The notes below the pieces were generated by a model that did not search any database, was not told where the DNA came from, and saw only the letters and a program-made list of their open reading frames with translations. This document shows, one piece after another, positions 27,944 to 32,121 of a DNA stretch of 32,121 nucleotides. Made by a program: the position numbers and the translations under genes. Numbering within the stretch: position 1 is the stretch's first letter; each line of letters starts with the position of its first letter. This DNA comes from Nostoc sp. TH1S01. Its GTDB lineage: Bacteria; Cyanobacteriota; Cyanobacteriia; Cyanobacteriales; Nostocaceae. Where the stretch lies: positions 1 through 32,121 of the forward strand of contig JAGKSW010000198.1 in the NCBI GenBank assembly GCA_018993265.1, in the 5' to 3' direction.

Positions 27944-29788
27944 ATGAGAAGGCTATTATTATTGTGCCTGTTTATTATTGGGCTGGGTGCTGCTGTTTTT
28001 GGATTTTTAAATTTTCAAGGACTAGCAGCTAAAGGCGATTTTGAAACGATTGTGCTTGATTTTCGGGAAGATATTCCTAAAGATGAAATAGACCGAGATT
28101 TGCAAGCGATCGCTCAACAATACAACGTTACACCCCAATTAGATAATAAGTTTTCTGCACAAGACAATGTGTATATTATCAAAGGCGATCGCCAAAGACT
28201 CAAAGAACTGAAAAAATCTCAGTTTGCCAAAGCCACAGAATTTATTGAACCAAATTACATCTATAGAATTCCCCCAGAACCTCAAACCACTGTTCTTGGA
28301 GAACTCACCCCGCCCCAAAATAACGAGGCCAAACCTTCCTTAATCGGCCCCAACGACCCATATTACAGCAAGCAGTGGAACCTCCACAAAATCGGCATTG
28401 AAGGCGCGTGGACTGAAACCAAAGGTAGTGGCATCACCGTTGCAGTCATTGATACTGGTGTTACCCAGGTACGCGATTTAAAGGAGACAAAATTTGTCAA
28501 AGGCTACGATTTTGTGAATGACCGAGAACAAGCCGCCGACGACTACGGTCATGGTACACATGTTGCAGGTACAGTGGCCCAAGCTACCAATAATCAATAT
28601 GGTGTCGCGGGTGTTGCTTACGAAGCCAGTCTGATGCCGCTAAAAGTATTGAATGAGTACGGTGGTGGTACAGTTGCTGATATTGCCGAAGCCATTAAAT
28701 TTGCCGCTGATAAAGGTGCAGATGTCATTAATATGAGCCTGGGTGGTGGTGGTGAAAGCCAGTTAATGAAAGATGCTATTGATTATGCCCACAGAAAAGG
28801 TGTAGTTATTATCGCGGCGGCTGGCAATGAAAGTGCCAATGGTGCAAGCTATCCAGCCCGTTATCCCCATGTTATTGGTGTTTCCGCCTTCGGCCCAGAG
28901 GGTGAAAAAGCAGACTACTCTAACTATGGTGCTGGCGTAGATATTTCCGCCCCTGGTGGTAGTGACACTGGCAAGATTTTGCAAGAAACCATCAACGAAA
29001 ATGGCGAAAGTGAATTTTTGGGACTCAAAGGTACAAGTATGGCTGCGCCTCACGTTGCGGGTGTAGCAGCTTTAATCAAAGCTAAAGGTATAGAAAATCC
29101 CGATGACATTTTAAAAGTTCTCAAACAGTCAGCCAGAGTCATTCAAGATGATGGGTTGAACTATTATGGCGCTGGACAACTCAACGCCGAAGCCGCAGTT
29201 AAACTAGCAGCCCAAGGACAAATCAGTTTCCCAGATTTCTTCCGGTGGTTGCGTGATAACGGTTATATTAACCCTGGCTTTTGGATAGATGGCGGTGTCG
29301 TAGCACTGTTACCTAAGCTTTTAATGGTAGTCGGTTCCTATTTACTGGCTTGGTTTTTACGGGTTTATTTCCCCTTTACCTGGAGTTGGGCTTTATTTAG
29401 TGGCTTAACTTTTGGCAGTTCTGGGTTATTCTTCCTCAAAGGCATCTATATATTTGATTTACCCCAGTGGCCTTTCCGTCTGTTAGGCAGTTCTCTACCT
29501 GAGTTGGGTAACACCCTACAAGGTACCAATGCTTTTAATCCTTTATTTGCCAGTGTGTTAATTCCCCTCTTGCTGATTGTATTACTGTTAGGGCATACGA
29601 CTGGGAAATGGTTTGCCGTTGGTTCTACCTTGGGTGTAGCAGCTTGCTTGACAGTCAGTGCAATTTATGACACCGCCGTTTGGGGTTTGGGTGATGGTGA
29701 TTTAGCCAGAATATTCTTAATTGTTAATGCCCTACTTTGCTACGGACTAGCTCGTTTGGCAGTTAACAACGAAAGGCAAGTGGCATAA
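27944..29788 (+). CDS. Subtilisin-family (S8) serine protease with C-terminal membrane domain
   Basis: A 614-residue protease. An N-terminal hydrophobic segment (4-23) directs export or anchors it. Residues about 33-110 look like an inhibitory propeptide. The S8 catalytic domain spans about 140-420, with Asp170 (VIDTGV), His203 (YGHGTHVAGT), oxyanion Asn295 (AAAGNES) and Ser365 (GTSMAAPH), so all catalytic residues are present. The C-terminal 190 residues hold about five hydrophobic segments (about 452-472, 478-500, 534-551, 557-577, 588-606), which is unusual because most subtilases are soluble. The protease domain therefore probably sits on the outer face of a membrane, held at its C-terminus. 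Start ATG 27944. The gene is divergent from a small membrane protein gene and is followed by a heptamer repeat and the 77-residue gene. Confidence 0.93.
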   Translation: MRRLLLLCLFIIGLGAAVFGFLNFQGLAAKGDFETIVLDFREDIPKDEIDRDLQAIAQQYNVTPQLDNKFSAQDNVYIIKGDRQRLKELKKSQFAKATEFIEPNYIYRIPPEPQTTVLGELTPPQNNEAKPSLIGPNDPYYSKQWNLHKIGIEGAWTETKGSGITVAVIDTGVTQVRDLKETKFVKGYDFVNDREQAADDYGHGTHVAGTVAQATNNQYGVAGVAYEASLMPLKVLNEYGGGTVADIAEAIKFAADKGADVINMSLGGGGESQLMKDAIDYAHRKGVVIIAAAGNESANGASYPARYPHVIGVSAFGPEGEKADYSNYGAGVDISAPGGSDTGKILQETINENGESEFLGLKGTSMAAPHVAGVAALIKAKGIENPDDILKVLKQSARVIQDDGLNYYGAGQLNAEAAVKLAAQGQISFPDFFRWLRDNGYINPGFWIDGGVVALLPKLLMVVGSYLLAWFLRVYFPFTWSWALFSGLTFGSSGLFFLKGIYIFDLPQWPFRLLGSSLPELGNTLQGTNAFNPLFASVLIPLLLIVLLLGHTTGKWFAVGSTLGVAACLTVSAIYDTAVWGLGDGDLARIFLIVNALLCYGLARLAVNNERQVA

Positions 29789-29836
29789 AATATCAGGGAA
29801 TAGTAAGTGGGGAATTTTTACTAATTCCCACTTTCT

Positions 29837-29868
29837 ACTCAGCACTCAGCACTCAGCACTTAGCACTT
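29837..29868. repeat. Heptamer tandem repeat ACTCAGC (STRR)
   Basis: Units ACTCAGC at 29837, 29844 and 29851, then ACTTAGC at 29858 and a partial ACTTA. It ends 4 bp before the ATG at 29872, where a ribosome binding site would be expected, so the repeat occupies the leader of the next gene. Confidence 0.9.
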
Positions 29869-29871
29869 ATT

Positions 29872-30105
29872 ATGAGCATCACAATTACAGGTACTATCGA
29901 ACGTCGTGATATTGGTATGGGCGCTTGGGCTTTAGTTACAGATGACGGCGCAACCTACGAAATTCTCAAAGGCGCTGATAAAAGCTTACTCAAAGCTGGG
30001 CAGCAAGCTAAAGTCACAGGAAAGGTGCGTGAAGATATTATGACAGCAGCAATGATTGGCCCAGCTTTAGAAGTTAAATCTTTTGAGATCCTTAATTCTC
30101 ATTAG
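29872..30105 (+). CDS. Small beta-rich protein, unknown function
   Basis: A 77-residue protein starting at ATG 29872. The pattern of short strands and glycine turns (ITGTIERRDIGMGAWALVTD, TYEILKGA, AKVTGKVRE) suggests a small OB-fold or similar beta barrel. There is no signal peptide or membrane segment. It follows the subtilase by 83 bp on the same strand with a heptamer repeat between, and its last 14 bp overlap the end of the convergent thioredoxin-like gene. No Shine-Dalgarno sequence precedes it, because the repeat sits there. It looks like a conserved small cyanobacterial protein; I cannot name its role. Confidence 0.72.
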   Translation: MSITITGTIERRDIGMGAWALVTDDGATYEILKGADKSLLKAGQQAKVTGKVREDIMTAAMIGPALEVKSFEILNSH

Positions 30106-30415
30106 CAGTGGGATTTAAAACTGCTTGCAGACGGCTTCTAAATTCGCCTTTGGGATGTCCGCCTTTAACTTCACCAATAATCTGAAATTCTCCCTCTGGA
30201 GAATCACAAATAATATAAGTAGGCCATCCCATCTCTGATTTATCAGGATACTGGGTGAGCAAAATTTTCCGATATTTGCGATAAGTAGCTGTATCTTGCA
30301 TTTTCACATCAATAAACTGCAAACCCAATTCTTCAGCTACTTTTTGGTCATAAAAAGCCATCTTATGGCAGATGCCGCAGTCTTCAGAAGAAAATTTAAT
30401 TACAGCTAAACTCAT
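30092..30415 (-). CDS. Thioredoxin-like protein with CGIC motif
   Basis: A 107-residue thioredoxin-fold protein. The N-terminal strand LAVIKFSS leads into EDCGICHKM, with Cys13 and Cys16 as the redox pair, and GWPTYIIC (63-70) carries the cis-proline Pro65. The CGIC pair is not the canonical CGPC, so the protein may be a reductase or a disulfide-handling variant rather than a classical thioredoxin. I chose ATG 30415 because AGGGAGG lies 11 nt upstream; a longer frame begins with TTG at 30445 and would place that ribosome site inside the gene. It is convergent with the 77-residue gene (14-bp overlap). It is the last protein gene before the tandem RNA array, so by memory of Nostoc it may be the neighbour of the hetF region. 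Confidence 0.85.
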   Translation of the reverse strand: MSLAVIKFSSEDCGICHKMAFYDQKVAEELGLQFIDVKMQDTATYRKYRKILLTQYPDKSEMGWPTYIICDSPEGEFQIIGEVKGGHPKGEFRSRLQAVLNPTANEN

Positions 30416-30426
30416 ATAATTTTGCG

Positions 30427-30433
30427 CCTCCCT
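30427..30433 (-). promoter_or_regulatory. Ribosome binding site of the thioredoxin-like gene
   Basis: AGGGAGG on the minus strand, 11 nt upstream of ATG 30415. It decides the start against the TTG at 30445. Confidence 0.65.
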
Positions 30434-31072
30434 GTAAACAGGCAATAAATGCTACCATACTTTTTCAAAGTAAACATCTTACTAAGGTATGAGTAATTGA
30501 GGGTAGCGCAATTCATGAAAATTTAAGTAAAAAATTCAGAATTTTATCTAAAAAAAATAATTTTCAGGAAATAGTCATAGTGAAGAAATGCTGTTGACTA
30601 TGCCACAGAATTTAGCCGAAACCTAAGCTATAGCTTTGTTCCAGGTTGGAAAATGAACTCAAAAAAATTAATTTTTAGCAATCTGTAATCTGGTTTTGAC
30701 AAATCAGTAGAAATCTGACTATAAACTATGATAGGATGTACAAACTTACGATTCTCATACAGGGTAGCTTCTGCAAAGCAACTGAGCGATCGCAACAATA
30801 TTTCCACAATCCATCTGCTGCTTGCTAATAGTAGAAGGTAAATAAGTGAGTTTAATCTTATAAACACTAAAAGTGTTTGATAAACTCTATCGGTGGCATG
30901 ATAACTGCGAAGATTCAGATTCAAGTTAAGTCAATAAATGCTGACACTGATAGTCAAAAAACACCATTTGCACTAGTATATTGTCTGAAACTTGCGCTAG
31001 AATATACGCCTAAGCAACTACCAACAAAAGACAATAATTGTCTCAATAACTTTCAAGTAAGTGTTAGGTAAT
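30434..31072. other. Non-coding stretch before the RNA array
   Basis: About 640 bp without a supported gene. It should contain the promoter of the thioredoxin-like gene. One HIP1 site is at 30785-30792. A 98-codon minus-strand frame at 30628-30924 has no coding character. If the array lies in the leader of a plus-strand gene beyond the window, that gene's distal promoter could be here; I could not point to it. Confidence 0.5.
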
Positions 31073-31103
31073 CCAGGGAGTTAAGTATCAGGGTACATCT
31101 ACC
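31044..31103 (-). ncRNA. Array unit A, degenerate NsiR1-like copy
   Basis: It keeps the core (31085-31103, GTATCAGGGTACATCTACC) and the best TCCGGA in the array (31134-31139), but the T-run and hairpin at the 3' end are missing, so termination would be poor. The left limit is only estimated from the 60-nt length of other units. It retains a perfect 12-bp inverted repeat around the hexamer (31105-31116 with 31137-31148). Confidence 0.3.
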
Positions 31104-31169
31104 AATTAATTGTTCCAAGGTCTAGCAAAGTCTTCCGGAACAATTAATATAAAGGTTTTTGGGTGCTTC

Positions 31170-31229
31170 AAAAGCAAAAATATAGTTGTATCTACCAAGC
31201 AGGAAAGTTAGTTATCTTAGTACAACTAC
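31170..31229 (-). ncRNA. Array unit B, degenerate NsiR1-like copy
   Basis: The core is altered (GTTATCTTAGTACAACTACC, from 31211). TCCGGA is intact at 31262-31267, 33 nt or more upstream of the predicted 5' end. No clear terminator hairpin or T-run is present at the expected 3' end, so the copy may be dead or read through. Confidence 0.3.
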
Positions 31230-31305
31230 CAATAATCTGTTTCTAGGATTTAGAAGTATGTTCCGGATAAAAATTCCAAAAATCAGTATGCTGCTAAAAC
31301 AGCAT

Positions 31306-31364
31306 AAAAAAATCTACCAGTTATGGCCAGTGCATAGGGGAGTTAGTTATTAGGGCGCGTCGAT
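31306..31364 (-). ncRNA. Array unit C, diverged NsiR1-like copy
   Basis: The core begins at 31346. The RNA would end in a T7 run (plus-strand A7 at 31306-31312) but its hairpin is weak (TATG/CATA). The upstream hexamer is TCCGAA (31400-31405). The inverted repeat around it is retained with a new sequence, TATTTATTCG (31373-31382) and CGAATAAATA (31402-31411). Confidence 0.5.
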
Positions 31365-31444
31365 TGATAATTTATTTATTCGAGAATTTATCAACATCTT
31401 CCGAATAAATATGCAATAATCATGGTTGCTATTTACCAAATATT

Positions 31445-31503
31445 AAAAAATCTCCCAGTAATGTCAGATAAATAGGAGATTTATTTATCAGGGTGCATTT
31501 ATA
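31445..31503 (-). ncRNA. Array unit D, diverged NsiR1-like copy with intact terminator
   Basis: The core begins at about 31485. On the minus strand AAATCTCC and GGAGATTT (31475-31482 and 31448-31455) pair perfectly over 8 bp and run straight into the T-run (plus-strand A6 at 31445-31450), a textbook terminator, although the stem sequence is unlike that of the young units. The upstream hexamer is TCCGCA (31537-31542), and the inverted repeat around it is lost. Confidence 0.6.
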
Positions 31504-31586
31504 AAAATTATTTGGTTCGAGATTTAATTAACATCTTCCGCAGAAAACATATATAATTACTTTACTTCTGCTGAGATGTTGCTAGT

Positions 31587-31646
31587 AAAAAAATCCTCCT
31601 AGCCAGTGTCAGCCAGCTAGGGAAGAAAGTTATCAGGTGCATCTAC
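31587..31646 (-). ncRNA. Array unit E, NsiR1-like RNA
   Basis: A predicted 60-nt RNA. The terminator stem on the minus strand is CCTAGC/GCTAGG, six Watson-Crick pairs with a 12-nt loop, followed by AGGA and T7 (plus-strand A7 at 31587-31593). The upstream hexamer is CCCGGA at 31678-31683. The core lacks one G compared with the other young units. Confidence 0.7.
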
Positions 31647-31712
31647 CAATTAATTGTTCTGTTCTCAAATCGCATCTCCCGGAATAATTTTTCACAAAAA
31701 GCATCATCTACC

Positions 31713-31772
31713 AAAAAAAATCCCCCAGCCAGTGTTAGCCAGCTAGGGAAGAAGTTATCAGGGTGCATCTAC
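31713..31772 (-). ncRNA. Array unit F, NsiR1-like RNA
   Basis: A predicted 60-nt RNA. The minus-strand terminator stem is CCCTAGC/GCTGGGG with one U-G pair, followed by GA and T8 (plus-strand A8 at 31713-31720). The upstream hexamer is CCCGGA at 31804-31809, about 32 nt from the predicted 5' end. Confidence 0.72.
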
Positions 31773-31838
31773 CAATTAATTGTTCTGTTCTCAAATCGCA
31801 TCTCCCGGAACAATTTTCCACAAAAAGCATCATCTACC

Positions 31839-31897
31839 AAAAAAATCCCCCAGCCAGTGTTAGCCAGCTAGGGAAGAAGTTATCAGGGTGCATCTAC
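31839..31897 (-). ncRNA. Array unit G, NsiR1-like RNA
   Basis: Almost identical to unit F. The terminator ends in T7 (plus-strand A7 at 31839-31845), and the upstream hexamer CCCGGA is at 31929-31934. Confidence 0.72.
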
Positions 31898-31963
31898 CAA
31901 TTAATTGTTCTGTTCTCAAATCGCATCTCCCGGAACAATTTTCCACAAAAAGCATCATCTACC

Positions 31964-32024
31964 AAAAAAAATCCCCCAGCCAGTGTTAGCCAGCTAGGGG
32001 AGTAAGTTATCAGGGTGCATCTAC
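31964..32024 (-). ncRNA. Array unit H, NsiR1-like RNA
   Basis: Terminator stem as in unit F, with T8 (plus-strand A8 at 31964-31971). The upstream hexamer has changed to CCCAGA (32056-32061), so its promoter may be weaker, but the inverted repeat around it still pairs (AATTGTTCTG with CAGAATAATT). Confidence 0.68.
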
Positions 32025-32089
32025 CAATTAATTGTTCTGTTCTCAAGCTGCATCCCCCAGAATAATTTTCAACAACAAGCATCATCTAC

Positions 32090-32121
32090 AAAAAAAATCC
32101 CCCAGCCAGGGTTAGCCAGCT
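32090..32121 (-). ncRNA. Array unit I, 3' part only, cut by the window edge
   Basis: The plus-strand A8 (32090-32097) and the first part of the terminator stem region are present and match units F-H. The core and promoter lie beyond the right edge, which shows the array continues. Confidence 0.6.

Larger units (their letters stand above)
31073..32121 (-). repeat. Tandem array of about 126-bp units, NsiR1-like, running off the right edge
   Basis: Eight copies of a conserved core (GTTATCAGGGTGCATCTACC on the plus strand in the young copies) begin at about 31085, 31211, 31346, 31485, 31629, 31754, 31879 and 32006, and a ninth unit starts at 32090. Spacing is 125-144 bp. The four right-hand units are nearly identical; the four left-hand ones are strongly diverged but keep the core. 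Each unit contains, read on the minus strand, a TCCGGA-like hexamer, then a roughly 60-nt segment, in most units ending in a T-run. In Nostoc PCC 7120 the heterocyst-specific RNA NsiR1 (about 60 nt) comes from a tandem array upstream of hetF with promoters of the DIF+ class, whose -35 motif is TCCGGA. The match in length, arrangement and motif makes this the NsiR1 locus with good probability; the decisive hetF gene is outside the window. Confidence 0.85.

Noticed and set aside
30628-30924. 98-codon minus-strand frame
   Set aside because: No ribosome site, no recognisable motif, and AT-rich non-coding composition like its surroundings.
31763-32005. 80-codon plus-strand frame in the array
   Set aside because: It spans about two repeat units and repeats itself at the protein level; it is a by-product of the tandem repeat.
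31073-32121. CRISPR array at the right end
   Set aside because: Units are about 126 bp, conserved over most of their length, and there are no short repeats with unique spacers.

Overview
The window looks like chromosomal DNA of a filamentous, heterocyst-forming cyanobacterium of the Nostoc/Anabaena/Calothrix type. The octamer GCGATCGC (HIP1) recurs throughout, both inside genes and between them. There is a psbA gene for the photosystem II D1 protein, a cyanobacterial PII (glnB), and a giant Ser/Thr-kinase/histidine-kinase fusion of the HstK type. Short heptamer tandem repeats (STRR) lie between genes. The right end carries a tandem array that strongly resembles the NsiR1 small-RNA array known upstream of hetF.

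Layout, left to right. 1-303 is the 3' end of a tnpB transposon gene; its stop codon lies inside the start of a large hybrid histidine kinase (296-3769, TTG start). On the minus strand follow a small peptidoglycan-binding-domain protein, a PhoD-like phosphatase, an ACT-domain malic enzyme, a psbA gene with some unusual residues, a small conserved protein, the 1798-residue kinase fusion, and a free-standing A-T-R (adenylation, carrier, thioester reductase) NRPS-like protein. An AT-rich gap of about 1 kb separates these from a plus-strand set: a dienelactone hydrolase, a truncated ssuA remnant and ssuD. Then come minus-strand glnB, a coiled-coil membrane protein, thiD, a predicted lipoprotein and a small membrane-anchored protein; a plus-strand membrane subtilase and a 77-residue protein; and a minus-strand thioredoxin-like protein.

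From about 31073 to the right edge there are eight recognisable units, plus the start of a ninth, with 125-144 bp spacing. Most units encode, on the minus strand, a predicted RNA of about 60 nt ending in a hairpin plus U-run in the better-preserved copies. A TCCGGA-like hexamer lies about 30-40 nt upstream of each predicted 5' end. The stem sequences differ between old and young copies while the pairing is kept, which is the best evidence in the window for a functional RNA. I infer that hetF lies just past the right edge on the plus strand.

There is little large-scale operon structure. Functional themes are sensing and signalling (two large kinases, PII), carbon and phosphorus metabolism (malic enzyme, PhoD, dienelactone hydrolase), sulfonate use in decay (ssuA remnant with intact ssuD), thiamine synthesis (thiD), photosystem II (psbA), one possible natural-product or aldehyde-forming enzyme (A-T-R), and heterocyst regulation (the array). 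No rRNA, tRNA or CRISPR array was seen.
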